A stretch of DNA of 64,000 nucleotides from Streptomyces sp. S3(2020) (GTDB lineage Bacteria; Actinomycetota; Actinomycetes; Streptomycetales; Streptomycetaceae). This document shows, piece after piece, positions 17,601 to 25,828 of this stretch (positions within the stretch are counted from its first letter, which is position 1; every line of letters starts with the position of its first letter). A program made the translations under genes and the position numbers. The notes beneath the pieces were generated by a model. It made no database searches. It worked only from the letters and a program-made list of their open reading frames with translations, and was not told where the DNA came from. The DNA lies in assembly GCF_013044505.1 (NCBI RefSeq), contig NZ_JABERD010000009.1, forward strand, positions 41,300-105,299, read 5' to 3'.

Positions 17601-18424
17601 ATCAGTGGCTGGACGACTCCGAGCTCCGGGAACTGGTCATCGAGGCGGTCTCCACCCCCGACAGCCTGTCGCCGGCCGCCCGGTCCTCGGTGCTCGAGGA
17701 ACTGATACGGCACTGTCCGGACCGCGCGGACGTACAGACCTTGGTCCTGAACGCGGTCGACCTGCCGCTCCGGACCGAGCGGGGCTTCGTCCCGCACCTG
17801 CCCGAGGACGACCGACCCGACCAGGATCGCGCCTGGGCAGCTCTCATCCGCCTGGCGACCGGGCCCTTGGACGGCTACGACACGCGCCTGTACGCGCTCA
17901 GAACACTGGGCAGGCAATCCATTCGCCGTACGGATCCTCGAGACGCCCTCTGGCGTACCGCGGCGGAGTCGACCGGTGCCGGACCAGCGCTCGCGGCCCT
18001 TCGCACACGCTGGGCGCAGCACGGTGACATGCGTGATCTCCTCATCCATGTCGCGCGGCATCATGGCGACGATGACGCGCGCCTCGACGCCGTGCGAACC
18101 CTCGGTCTTCAGCAGCCCCACCACCCGGACGTCCAGGCCCTCTTCCTCCAGCTGGCCACGGACGACCCGGCCGCCGGCGTCAGATTCGCCGCCCTGCGCC
18201 GCTGGGCACTCACTGCCGACGACGAGGACGCACGCAAGGTCGCCGCCACCCGCGCAACGGCCGACCCCGACAGCCGGGTCCGCCACCGACTCCTCCACCT
18301 TCTCGCCCTGGCATGGCCGACCTCCCCGGAGACCACCGCGGCCCTACAGGAGTGCGCCCGGCACGACACACACCAGGAGACCCGCGAGGCCGCCGACTAT
18401 CTCCTCGACCAACTGACCGACTGA
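14672..18424 (+). CDS. NACHT-type STAND NTPase with C-terminal HEAT repeats
   Basis: 1250 residues from ATG 14672 (GGGGGAGAC upstream; a GTG at 14642 is less likely). N-terminus: a Gly-rich segment containing VVTGDGNTIQVV (18-29), then a linker/effector-associated region to about 145. NACHT core: Walker A GDPGAGKST (157-165), Walker B LVVFDGLDEL (239-248), sensor IVVTSRVIGY (273-282), and a winged-helix region to about 560. From about 620 to the end are repeated two-helix units with recurring DPD and VR elements, e.g. ATDPDPGVRRAALHALRD, typical of HEAT repeats. STAND NTPases of this build sense phage or other ligands through the repeats and oligomerise on activation. Single-gene; no clear effector enzyme beyond the N-terminus. 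Confidence 0.88.
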   Translation: MVRASGDGSVAVGGSAETVVTGDGNTIQVVQAPPPLTPPSPQEIDVAVAQYAGRIAQVYGRLDLEVLTPLSEEHPTVELREVFVAPTVRADLPPVELPRELFKRLVESGELPEQDAVPPGVDSTSFISLRESYLRRPAQGVLDVLAAPASRLLVLLGDPGAGKSTLVRYVGMTLALGQADEALATLSDRVPLVVELRQYAEERWRHSSFEVFLDHLYEDFALSVPRPVLAELLANGRALVVFDGLDELFDPTVRTRAAQRIAAFAARYPSARIVVTSRVIGYQRAVLEGAGFAHFMLQDLDDDRIRAFIRSWYAVACPNSPVQAGQLAERLTSAVTGSRPLQEMAGNPLLLTVLAIIGRRQTLPHNRRSVFEHAVTVLVSHWDQAAKLLKAPLSPPVAEALDVLGPDERLELLRLLARTMQEGHSGIAGNHIHASDLERVFRDYLQKYELPPVHATAAARAMVAQLHQRNFILSRYGGEVYGFVHRAFLEYLAASDIAQRYNDREWSTPEDLVEQVLVRRADDPAWHEVLLLLVGQIGTAATGTVVDRLLELHAGTPDADASHVVLALRMLAETNKLGDLSAHSVAVVDAATRALDTRGGKGPWLLDEAMPALSTFSAHWAGQRSFLRWFRISGQFSQSREPVSVVCALRLGVDELSRLARLSYFGGERLRFLHVWARQHPEDAVVYDALRHSAEHDDDGRLRSMALEVMAEVWSEREDVHALTTVRAQEDPDERSRHTALAILARVYSHDPASLGLLKRTVVEDPSSWSRKYVIRALGSSAAADPGIRRFLMERAVADPDLDVRLRALEALGRHCARHEEVFDLVRRLMTESECAEEREHAMWLLGDHWSADSRARALLLRQTTEPLAAVLSSLRNWSPNDADVGRVVVQAATDPDPGVRRAALHALRDSPIDRDDLQELVLRLAATDPDPGVRYIAVELLDRDRFGHDAARGVLTAAVADVDGLVRDLAHLRLAHQWLDDSELRELVIEAVSTPDSLSPAARSSVLEELIRHCPDRADVQTLVLNAVDLPLRTERGFVPHLPEDDRPDQDRAWAALIRLATGPLDGYDTRLYALRTLGRQSIRRTDPRDALWRTAAESTGAGPALAALRTRWAQHGDMRDLLIHVARHHGDDDARLDAVRTLGLQQPHHPDVQALFLQLATDDPAAGVRFAALRRWALTADDEDARKVAATRATADPDSRVRHRLLHLLALAWPTSPETTAALQECARHDTHQETREAADYLLDQLTD

Positions 18425-18518
18425 CGACCCATGCCCTTCATGCGGCATCCGGGTGCTCGGGCGCCCCGCACGGCCCGGGCAGCGGGGTACAGGGCGGGTC
18501 CATTCCTAGGTTTGCGGT

Positions 18519-19691
18519 ATGACGATCGGATTTACCTCTCGGATTGCCGTGTCGACCTGTGCGCTGTGCACGGTGGGCCTGCTGGCGTTCGCCCCCGTCT
18601 CGGCGGTCGCTCACACGGGCTCCGACCCCGATGTGCCCGGCGGCCCGCGGGCCGCGGCTGTGCGGCCCGCTCTGCTGTACCGCTCCGGCACTCAGGTACG
18701 CCCGCACCGGGGCGCGCCCCGGGTGCCGGATGTGTCCGCGCTGTCGTGGGTGGTGGCCGACGCGGAGAGCGGGGAGGTGCTCGCGGCGCATGACGCGCAT
18801 CGCAGGCTGCCGCCCGCCAGCACGCTGAAGACGCTGTTCGCGCTGGCCGTGCTGCCCGCTCTGCCCGGTGGCCTCCGGCACCGGGTCGGGGACGAGGAGC
18901 TGGCGGACGTCGGGGCGGGCAGCAGCCTTGTCGGGGTGCGGGAAGGGGAGACGTACCGGGTCGCCGATCTGTGGCGCGGGGTGTTCCTCAACTCCGGGAA
19001 CGACGCCGTCCACGTACTGGCCCGGCTCAGCGGCGGCTGGCGCTTCACGGCCACGCGGATGCAGGACAAGGCCCGTTCGCTCGGCGCCCTCGACACCCAC
19101 GTCCGCTCACCGGACGGCTACGACACACCGGGCCAGGTCTCGTCCGCGTACGATCTCGCCGTCTTCGGCCGGGCGGGCCTGCGCAACCCGGACTTCGCCC
19201 GGTACTGCGGCACGGTCGAGGCGAGGTTCCCCGGTGGCGGCGGATGGTCGTACGTCATCCAGAACACCAACCGGCTGCTGACCGGGGCCGACGGGGTGGC
19301 GCCCTACGACGGGCTGATCGGGGTCAAGAACGGCTACACCAGCAACGCGGGCAACACGCTCGTCGCCGCCGCGGAGCGGGGTGGCCGCCGGCTTGTCGTC
19401 ACTGTGATGAACCCTCAGGCGGGCGGTGGTTTCGCCGTGTACGAGGAGGCGCGTGAGCTGCTCGACTGGGGGTTCGACGCGGCGGGGCGGGTGGATCCGG
19501 TGGGTTCGCTGGACGCGCTGCGGGCCGGGCCGCGGCCGGGGCCCGAACCGACGCCCGCCGCCGCCCCGCCCGCCCCGGAGGGCAGTTCCGGCTGGCCGGC
19601 GGCATGGGCGATCGCGGGCGCGGCCGGGCTCGGTGCGGGTGCTGTCGCCTTCGTGCTGCGGGCCAGGGCCGGGCGGCTGTCCCGGAGTTGA
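18519..19691 (+). CDS. Serine D-Ala-D-Ala carboxypeptidase (peptidase S11, penicillin-binding)
   Basis: 390 residues. Signal peptide (about 1-31, VSTCALCTVGLLAFAPVSAVA), peptidase domain about 70-330, and a C-terminal membrane helix AAWAIAGAAGLGAGAVAFVL followed by a basic tail, so it is anchored outside the membrane. Active-site motifs: SxxK as PASTLKT (Ser101, Lys104), SxN as NSGNDAV, and KTG replaced by KNG in GVKNGYTSNAG. It trims the terminal D-Ala of peptidoglycan stem peptides. Its last 277 bp lie antisense to the 3' end of the glycosyltransferase gene; the membrane helix argues that this frame is genuine to the end. Confidence 0.9.
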   Translation: MTIGFTSRIAVSTCALCTVGLLAFAPVSAVAHTGSDPDVPGGPRAAAVRPALLYRSGTQVRPHRGAPRVPDVSALSWVVADAESGEVLAAHDAHRRLPPASTLKTLFALAVLPALPGGLRHRVGDEELADVGAGSSLVGVREGETYRVADLWRGVFLNSGNDAVHVLARLSGGWRFTATRMQDKARSLGALDTHVRSPDGYDTPGQVSSAYDLAVFGRAGLRNPDFARYCGTVEARFPGGGGWSYVIQNTNRLLTGADGVAPYDGLIGVKNGYTSNAGNTLVAAAERGGRRLVVTVMNPQAGGGFAVYEEARELLDWGFDAAGRVDPVGSLDALRAGPRPGPEPTPAAAPPAPEGSSGWPAAWAIAGAAGLGAGAVAFVLRARAGRLSRS

Positions 19692-20791
19692 CCGGCCGGC
19701 AGCCACAGCAGCAGCCCGAGAGTGATCCAGGTGTACGTGTTGCCGCCGAGGAACCCGTCGACGCCGGACGCGTCGTCGAACCACAGCCACACCACGCTGG
19801 TGCACAGCACCGCGTACAGGGCACCCGCCACGCGCGGGTGCCCCGCGCGCACCAGTACGGCGAACGCCGGCAGCAGCCACACCAGGTGGTGCACCCAGGT
19901 GATCGGGCTGACGAGACAGGCGGTGAGCCCGGTGAGGGCGAGCGCGGCCGGCCAGTCCCCCACGGCCGCCGCCCGGCGGGCCCGCACGGCCCAGACGGCC
20001 AGCACCAGCAGTACCGCGACCGCCCACCACGAGCGGTCCGGTTCGCCCAGCCGGGCCAGGATCCCTTGCAGCGACTGGTTCGAGACGTAGTCCAGGCGTC
20101 CCACCCTCGTCGTGTCCCACATCGCCTCCGTCCAGTAGAAGCGCGAGGCGTCGGGGGCCACCAGGGCGGCCAGCGCGGTCACGCCCACGGCCACCGACGT
20201 CGCCACGGCCGCGGCCCGCCGCCGCCCGGCGAGCAGGAGCAGCGCGATGAAGAGCGCGGGCGTGAGTTTGACCGCCGCCGCCAGACCGATTCCCACACCC
20301 GCCCGGCGCCCCCGGCCCGTGGCGAGCAGCCAACCGTCCGTCAGCACCAGTGCCATCAGCAGGAGGTTGACCTGGCCGAAGCTGAACGTGTCCCGCAGTG
20401 GCTCGAACAGGGCGAGCAGACAGGCCCCCAGGGCGCAGCCGAACCAGCCGTGGCGTCGCCAGGACCGTCCGGCCAGGATCCGCACGATCACCGCGAGGGC
20501 CGCCAGGTTGAGCAGCAGCGCGGCGACGATCACGACGTGCAGGGGGAACAGGGCCATCGGCAGCATGCCGACGGCCGCGAAGGGCGGGTAGGTGAAGCCG
20601 TACGTCGTGCCGGGCACGCGGTAGTCGTAGATCCGTCCGCCGTGGTGGACCCAGCTGTCGACGGTGCCGTAGTAGACGCGCAGGTCGAACCAGTCGCGCA
20701 GCAGCGGCACGGTCGCCGTGAAGGCGGTGACCGCGGCGGCGAGGGCGAGGACCAGCAGGAGTCGGCCGCGGTCGGTGCCGGGCGGGTTCAC
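19415..20791 (-). CDS. Glycosyltransferase family 87 (polyprenyl-phosphomannose-dependent, GT-C)
   Basis: 458 residues from GTG 20791, which overlaps the upstream stop (GTGA). About ten membrane helices; the catalytic loop after helix 1 reads LLRDWFDLRVYYGTVD, with the Asp of GT87 enzymes, and FTYPPFAAVGMLPMALFP follows. This group includes the alpha-mannosyltransferases of actinobacterial lipoglycans. Hydrophobic sequence ends near codon 363 (LLLWLPAGQLRD). The last ~92 residues are Pro/Ala/Ser-rich and antisense to the carboxypeptidase gene, so the protein may in truth end near 19690, its own stop lost by mutation or a sequencing frameshift. Confidence 0.8.
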   Translation of the reverse strand: MNPPGTDRGRLLLVLALAAAVTAFTATVPLLRDWFDLRVYYGTVDSWVHHGGRIYDYRVPGTTYGFTYPPFAAVGMLPMALFPLHVVIVAALLLNLAALAVIVRILAGRSWRRHGWFGCALGACLLALFEPLRDTFSFGQVNLLLMALVLTDGWLLATGRGRRAGVGIGLAAAVKLTPALFIALLLLAGRRRAAAVATSVAVGVTALAALVAPDASRFYWTEAMWDTTRVGRLDYVSNQSLQGILARLGEPDRSWWAVAVLLVLAVWAVRARRAAAVGDWPAALALTGLTACLVSPITWVHHLVWLLPAFAVLVRAGHPRVAGALYAVLCTSVVWLWFDDASGVDGFLGGNTYTWITLGLLLWLPAGQLRDSRPALARSTKATAPAPSPAAPAIAHAAGQPELPSGAGGAAAGVGSGPGRGPARSASSEPTGSTRPAASNPQSSSSRASSYTAKPPPA

Positions 20792-22191
20792 GCGGTGCGG
20801 CCCGACGCCGGTGCCTGGGCCGTCTGGTGGGCCTGCCACAGGACGACCACGGCGAGTGCGCCGCCGCACACGGCCAGGACCAGCTGCCCGGTGTCCGCCG
20901 GACCGCCGCTGGGCAGGGTGGCCAGCGCGAGCACACCGGTCACGGCGGCCGTACGGTGCCGTACCGAGGTGCTGGGGGCCGCCGCGGCGATGAGGAAGAG
21001 TCCCCACAGCGCGTACCAGGGGCGGATCGCCGGGCCGAGCGCGGCGACCGCGACCAGGCTCAGACCGAGCGCGTACACGGGGCGGGGGCGCAGCCGCAGC
21101 CATATGACCAGGATGGTCAGCCCCGCGGCCGCGACACCGAGGGCGTGCCAGGCGGGTATCGCCAGGGGCGCGAGATCGCTGCCGAGGTGTTCCAGGAGGG
21201 CCCGGGTGGCACGGCCGAGGAGGCTGGTGAGGGCCCAGTTCTGCGGGGACACGGGGGTGTTCAGGGCGCCGATCCAGCCGTATCCGGTGCCTGCCACGGC
21301 GGTCGCCGCGACGGTCGTGGCGGTGGCGGCGGCCGTTGTCGTCGCGACCGCCGGCAGGGGGCCGCGGCCCGCGCGGACCTGGAGGACGACGACCGCGGCG
21401 AGGCCGAGCGCGGCGGGCGCCTTGACCAGGGCGGCGAGGGTGACGAGGACGGCGCCGAGGACCGGCCACCGGCCGAGCGCCGCGACCAGACCGGCGCCGA
21501 GCAGACCCAGCATGACGGCGTCGTTGTGGGCGCCCGCCACCAGGTGCAGCAGCACGAGCGGGTTGAGGGCGCCGAGCCAGAGCGCGGCGGCCGGGTCGGC
21601 GCCGCTGTGCCGGGCCAGGCGGGGCAGCGCGGCCGCCATCAGGGCCACCCCGCACAGCGCCACGAGACGCATCCCGAACAGGCCGGCGGGGAGTTCTCCC
21701 CGGGTCAGTCCGGCCAGCGCGGAGGCGAGGGCGAGGAACACCGGGCCGTACGGTGCCGCGGTGTGCTGCCAGACCGGGGCGACCTCGTCGGCGAGCGGGC
21801 CGCCGAGCACGGCGGGGCCCTGGGTGTACACGTCCATGTGGGCGTCGACCATGGCGCCCTGGGCGAGGTAGCTGTAGACGTCCCGGCTGAACAACGGCGG
21901 GGCCAGCAGCAGCGGGGCCGCCCAGGTCGCGAGGACGAGCAGCAGGGCGCGCGGGGTGGGCGGTCCGGCGCCGCGGACGAGCCGTCCCAGCAGCAGCCAG
22001 GCGGCTATCAGGAGGACGACGCCGAAGTAGACGCCGATCAGACCGAGGGCGACCCGCACGTTGGCGGGGGCCAGGAGCTCCCGTACGGGCAGGGCGCCGG
22101 CCGTGTCACCGCCCAGGGCGAGGAACGCGGTTCCGGCCAGGCCCAGGACCTGACAGCGGCGAAGATCGACGGGGAAAGCCTTGGCCAACAC
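20788..22191 (-). CDS. MptB-like alpha-1,6-mannosyltransferase (GT-C membrane protein)
   Basis: 467 residues with 11-13 predicted membrane helices. The signature loop PPLFSRDVYSYLAQGAMVDAH with its acidic catalytic residue, then DVYTQGP and the TAAPYGPVFL segment, match the polyprenol-phosphomannose-dependent MptB family, which extends mannan backbones of lipomannan-like glycolipids. It is coupled by a 4-bp overlap to the GT87 gene, so the two probably build one glycan at the outer membrane face. No signal other than the first helix. Exact acceptor unknown. Confidence 0.82.
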   Translation of the reverse strand: MLAKAFPVDLRRCQVLGLAGTAFLALGGDTAGALPVRELLAPANVRVALGLIGVYFGVVLLIAAWLLLGRLVRGAGPPTPRALLLVLATWAAPLLLAPPLFSRDVYSYLAQGAMVDAHMDVYTQGPAVLGGPLADEVAPVWQHTAAPYGPVFLALASALAGLTRGELPAGLFGMRLVALCGVALMAAALPRLARHSGADPAAALWLGALNPLVLLHLVAGAHNDAVMLGLLGAGLVAALGRWPVLGAVLVTLAALVKAPAALGLAAVVVLQVRAGRGPLPAVATTTAAATATTVAATAVAGTGYGWIGALNTPVSPQNWALTSLLGRATRALLEHLGSDLAPLAIPAWHALGVAAAGLTILVIWLRLRPRPVYALGLSLVAVAALGPAIRPWYALWGLFLIAAAAPSTSVRHRTAAVTGVLALATLPSGGPADTGQLVLAVCGGALAVVVLWQAHQTAQAPASGRTA

Positions 22192-22272
22192 TCGGAAAGC
22201 GTGTCAACGCCGGGTGGCCGGAAATTGACGGGGCGCTCTCGACGCGGCGGCCGCCGTGTGACCGACGTGTGT

Positions 22273-23205
22273 TCAGAACACCGACAGCCCCGTCAGCGTC
22301 GTGAACCTGTCCAGCGCCGCCACGCCCGCCACGGAGTTGCCCCGCTCGTCCAGCCCCGGGCTCCACACGCACAGGGTGCAGCGGCCCGGCACCACCGCGA
22401 TGATGCCGCCGCCGACACCGCTCTTGCCCGGCAGACCGACCCGGTAGGCGAACTCCCCGGCCGCGTCGTACGTGCCGCAGGTCAGCATCACGGCGTTGAC
22501 CTGCTTGGCCTGGCTGCGGGTGAGCAGGCGGGTGCCGTCGGCGCGGATGCCGTGGCGGGCCAGGAAGGAGGTGGCGAGGGCGAGGTCGGCGCAGGACGCC
22601 AGGAGGGAGCACTGGCGGAAGTACTGGTCGAGCAGGACCGGGACGGGGTTGTCGATGTTGCCGTACGCGGCCATGAAGTGGGCGAGGGCGGCGTTGCGGT
22701 CGCCGTGGGCGGCCTCGGAGGCGGCGACCTCCTCGTCGAAGGCCAGGCCCGGGTTGCCGCTCTCGGCGCGCAGGAAGGACAGGAGCTCTCCGGCGGCGTC
22801 CGCGGTACGGGTCTGGAGGCGGTCGGTGACGACGAGCGCGCCCGCGTTGATGAACGGGTTGCGCGGGATGCCGCTCTCGTACTCCAGCTGCACCAGGGAG
22901 TTGAAGGGGTTGCCGGAGGGTTCGCGGCCCACGTGCTCCCAGAGCGCGTCGCCCTCGCGGGCCAGGTCGAGGGCGAGGGTGAAGACCTTGGTGATGGACT
23001 GGGTGGAGAACGGCTGCCGCCAGTCCCCCACGCCGTACACCGTGCCGTCCAGCTCCGCGACGGCCATGCCGAAGCGGCGCGGGTCGCAGGCGGCGAGCGC
23101 CGGGATGTAGTCGGCGGGCCGCCCGCGTCCCGGGGTGCGTTCGATCTCCTCGGCGATACGTGCCAGGACCGGCGCGAAGGTCATGGACGAAGTCATGATC
23201 ACCAT
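22273..23205 (-). CDS. glsA: Glutaminase
   Basis: 310 residues, typical glutaminase A length. Start ATG 23205 lies 4 nt after GGAGG; internal Met4 and Met8 are alternatives. Family features: PFSTQSITKVFTLALAL-like catalytic SxxK (PFSTQSITKVF), PSGNPFNSLVQLEYESGIPRNPFINAGAL, and KSGVGGGIIAVVPG near the C-terminus with the second catalytic Ser/Gly region. It hydrolyses glutamine to glutamate and ammonia. It lies 44 bp after the aspartase gene on the same strand, at the end of an asparagine/aspartate/glutamine utilisation run. Confidence 0.93.
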   Translation of the reverse strand: MVIMTSSMTFAPVLARIAEEIERTPGRGRPADYIPALAACDPRRFGMAVAELDGTVYGVGDWRQPFSTQSITKVFTLALDLAREGDALWEHVGREPSGNPFNSLVQLEYESGIPRNPFINAGALVVTDRLQTRTADAAGELLSFLRAESGNPGLAFDEEVAASEAAHGDRNAALAHFMAAYGNIDNPVPVLLDQYFRQCSLLASCADLALATSFLARHGIRADGTRLLTRSQAKQVNAVMLTCGTYDAAGEFAYRVGLPGKSGVGGGIIAVVPGRCTLCVWSPGLDERGNSVAGVAALDRFTTLTGLSVF

Positions 23206-23249
23206 TGTGCCTCCGGGCCGGTCCGGGCGCGCATCAGCGGGTCGGGGCG

Positions 23250-24662
23250 TCAGGCCAGGGCCCTGCCCGTGCCCGCGACGACCTCGGGCCGCAGCAGGTC
23301 GGCGAGGGTCTCGGCGGGCAGCAGCCCCTTCTCCAGGACGAGTTCGGCGACCCCGCGGCCGGTGGCGAGGGCCTCCTTGGCGATGTCGGTGGCGGCCGTG
23401 TACCCGATGTGCGGGTTGAGGGCGGTCACCAGGCCGATGGAGTTCTCGACGGTCGCGCGCAGCACCTCGGTGTTGGCGGTGATGCCGTCCACGCAGCGCT
23501 CGGCGAGCGTGAGGCAGGCGGCGCGCAGGTGGGTGACGGACTCCGACAGGGAGTGCAGGATGACCGGCTCGAACGCGTTGAGCTGGAGCTGCCCGGCCTC
23601 CGCGGCCATCGTGATCGTGACGTCGTTGCCGATCACCTCGAAGGCGACCTGGTTGACCACCTCGGGGATCACAGGGTTCACCTTGCCCGGCATGATCGAC
23701 GAACCGGCCTGTACCGGCGGCAGGTTGATCTCACCGAGCCCCGCACGCGGACCGGACGACAGCAGCCGCAGATCGTTGCAGCTCTTGGACAGCTTGACCG
23801 CGACCCGCTTGAGCACGCCGGACATCTGGACGAACGCCCCGCAGTCCTGGGTCGCCTCGACCAGGTTGACGGCGGTGACCAGCGGCAGCCCGGTGATCTC
23901 GGCCAGGTGGCGGCGGGCCGACTCGGCGTACCCGGCGGGAGCGTTGAGTCCCGTACCGATGGCCGTGGCGCCGAGGTTGATCTCATGGATCAACTGCACG
24001 GCCTCGTCAAGACGATGGCGGTCCTCGTCGATCATGACGGCGAACGCGGAGAACTCCTGACCGAGCGTCATCGGCACCGCGTCCTGCAACTGTGTACGGC
24101 CCATCTTGAGCACATCACGGAACTCGACCGCCTTACGGGCGAACGAGTCCTGGAGTACGGCCATCGCCTTGAGCAGTCCACGCACCGCGAAGACCGTCGC
24201 CACCTTGACGGCGGTCGGGTAGACGTCATTGGTGGACTGACCGAGGTTGACGTCCTCGTTGGGGTGCAGGTACTGGTATTCCCCCTTCGCGTGCCCCAGC
24301 AGCTCCAACGCCCGGTTGGCGACGACCTCGTTGGCGTTCATGTTGGTCGAGGTGCCGGCGCCGCCCTGGATCACGTCCACGACGAACTGGTCGTGCAGCT
24401 TGCCGTCCCGGATCTCCCGACAGGCCTCGACGATCGCGGCGGCCTTGCGCGGCTCCAGCAGCCCCAGCTCCTCATTGGCGAGCGCGGCGGCCTCCTTGAC
24501 GGCGGCGAGGGCGTCGATGAGGTGAGGGTAGGCGGAGATGGGAGTCCCGGTGATGGGGAAGTTCTCGGTGGCCCGGAGGGTGTGCACACCCCAGTAGGCA
24601 TCGGCGGGAACATCACGGTCACCGAGCAGATCGTGCTCGCGACGGCTGACGACGACGGTCAT
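23250..24662 (-). CDS. aspA: Aspartate ammonia-lyase (aspartase)
   Basis: 470 residues, the size of E. coli AspA. Begins with the typical REHDLLGDRDVPADAYWGVHT. Active-site segments: GGAGTSTNMNANEV, HPNEDVNLGQSTNDVYPTA, and the fumarase/aspartase signature GSSIMPGKVNPV carrying the catalytic Ser. The aspartase form is favoured over fumarase by its closeness to asparaginase and permease genes; class II fumarase is the alternative. Converts L-aspartate to fumarate and ammonia. Lies 117 bp downstream of the asparaginase gene, that gap holding a species-typical repeat. Confidence 0.92.
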   Translation of the reverse strand: MTVVVSRREHDLLGDRDVPADAYWGVHTLRATENFPITGTPISAYPHLIDALAAVKEAAALANEELGLLEPRKAAAIVEACREIRDGKLHDQFVVDVIQGGAGTSTNMNANEVVANRALELLGHAKGEYQYLHPNEDVNLGQSTNDVYPTAVKVATVFAVRGLLKAMAVLQDSFARKAVEFRDVLKMGRTQLQDAVPMTLGQEFSAFAVMIDEDRHRLDEAVQLIHEINLGATAIGTGLNAPAGYAESARRHLAEITGLPLVTAVNLVEATQDCGAFVQMSGVLKRVAVKLSKSCNDLRLLSSGPRAGLGEINLPPVQAGSSIMPGKVNPVIPEVVNQVAFEVIGNDVTITMAAEAGQLQLNAFEPVILHSLSESVTHLRAACLTLAERCVDGITANTEVLRATVENSIGLVTALNPHIGYTAATDIAKEALATGRGVAELVLEKGLLPAETLADLLRPEVVAGTGRALA

Positions 24663-24696
24663 GAGAGTTCGGGTCCTCTTCTGAGATGGGTGAGCA

Positions 24697-24745
24697 GGGG
24701 CGCCCCTTCAGGGGCGCGGGGAACTGCGCGACCAGCCACACACAG
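24697..24745. repeat. Streptomycete-type intergenic repeat copy
   Basis: The segment contains a short hairpin (GGGGCGCCCC TTCA GGGGCG) followed by CGGGGAACTGCGCGACCAGC and CACA. I recall this string as a very common intergenic repeat in streptomycetes; a diverged, inverted copy lies at 54539-54606. It separates asparaginase and aspartase genes and may act as a transcription attenuator. Confidence 0.65.
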
Positions 24746-24779
24746 CCGTCAGTCGCCAATCAAGAAATCGGGCAAATCC

Positions 24780-25796
24780 TTAGGCGCAGGCCGGGACAAC
24801 AACCGGCTCCAGCGACCGAACCGCCCGCACACGCCCGACCTCAAGGCCACCCCCGAGAAGCGCTTCGCCCTCGAACTCGGCCAGCAGGGAAGGATCGACC
24901 CCGGCCCACGCCAACGCCGCCGCGGCGACCGGCACCCGCGCCCGATTCGCCCCGTCGGCGATCTTCACGGCCACAGAACGACCGTCCGGCAGCGCGGCGA
25001 CCTGCACACCCTCGAACCCGTCCTTGGCCAGCAGCCCGGGCACCGCGGCCATCAACGCGGCCACGTCCCGCCCCGCCCCGGACGCCATCTCCGCGTGCGA
25101 CCGCATCGCGTCGGCGACCCGCGCCTCGGGCGTGCCCGGCGCCGCGGAAGTGATCCGCGCACCGGCCCGGGCAAGCCCGTGCAGCGACACGGAGAACAAA
25201 GGCGCCCCGCACCCGTCGACCGTCACCTGGGCGATCCGCTGCCCGGTGAGGTCCTCGACGATCTCCGCGATCGCCTGCTGAAGGGGGTGCGCGGGGTCGA
25301 GATACCCCTCAAGAGGCCAGTCGTTGAGCACGCACGTGTACAGCATCGCCGCGTGCTTCCCGGAACAGTTCTGCGCGAGCCGGGACGGCCCCCGGCCCTC
25401 CCGGACCCACTCGTCCCGTACGGCCGGGTCGAACGGCATGTCCGGCACGTTCCGCAGCGCGTCCTCGCCCACCCCCGCGAGCTCCAGAATCCGCCGGGCA
25501 CCGGCCAGATGGCGTTCCTCGCCGGAGTGGCTGGACGCGGCCAGCGACAGCAGCTCGCCGTCGAGCGGGAGCCCGGCCCGGACCATGGCGACGGCCTGCA
25601 CCGGCTTCAGCGCCGAGCGCGGGTAGAACGCCGCCTCGATGTCGCCGAGCTGGAACCGGACCTGCCCGTCCGCGCCGAGGACGACGACGGAACCGTAGTG
25701 GATGCCCTCCACGACCCCGCCGCGTACGAGGTGGGCGACGGGGGCGTGGAGGGGCTCGCGGATCAGGGGTGGGGCCGCGACGGAACTGCTGTACAT
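24780..25796 (-). CDS. Asparaginase (AnsA-II / Rhizobium-type family)
   Basis: 338 residues from ATG 25796. It belongs to the asparaginase II family unrelated to E. coli AnsB: HLVRGGVVEGIHYGSVVVL, then YPRSALKPVQAVAMVRAG, SHSGEERHLAGAR, AQNCSGKHAAMLYTC with the conserved Cys and SGKH motif, and VDGCGAPLFSVSL. Hydrolyses L-asparagine to aspartate and ammonia, feeding the aspartase encoded next. The product has no signal peptide, so it acts in the cytoplasm on imported asparagine. It lies 32 bp after the permease gene. Confidence 0.9.
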   Translation of the reverse strand: MYSSSVAAPPLIREPLHAPVAHLVRGGVVEGIHYGSVVVLGADGQVRFQLGDIEAAFYPRSALKPVQAVAMVRAGLPLDGELLSLAASSHSGEERHLAGARRILELAGVGEDALRNVPDMPFDPAVRDEWVREGRGPSRLAQNCSGKHAAMLYTCVLNDWPLEGYLDPAHPLQQAIAEIVEDLTGQRIAQVTVDGCGAPLFSVSLHGLARAGARITSAAPGTPEARVADAMRSHAEMASGAGRDVAALMAAVPGLLAKDGFEGVQVAALPDGRSVAVKIADGANRARVPVAAAALAWAGVDPSLLAEFEGEALLGGGLEVGRVRAVRSLEPVVVPACA

Positions 25797-25828
25797 CACT
25801 TCCTGCTTCTGGAGGTGCGCCGTGCGGG

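Noticed and set aside
18519..19691. KNG in place of KTG in the carboxypeptidase as a sign of inactivation
   Set aside because: From memory this variant is frequent in streptomycete S11 peptidases, and the Ser101/Lys104 and SGN motifs are intact.
20827..24060. Very long plus-strand open frame of about 1077 residues through the glycosyltransferase and glutaminase genes
   Set aside because: Antisense to clearly recognisable minus-strand proteins; composition is Gly/Arg/His-rich with no domain, a usual artefact of high GC.
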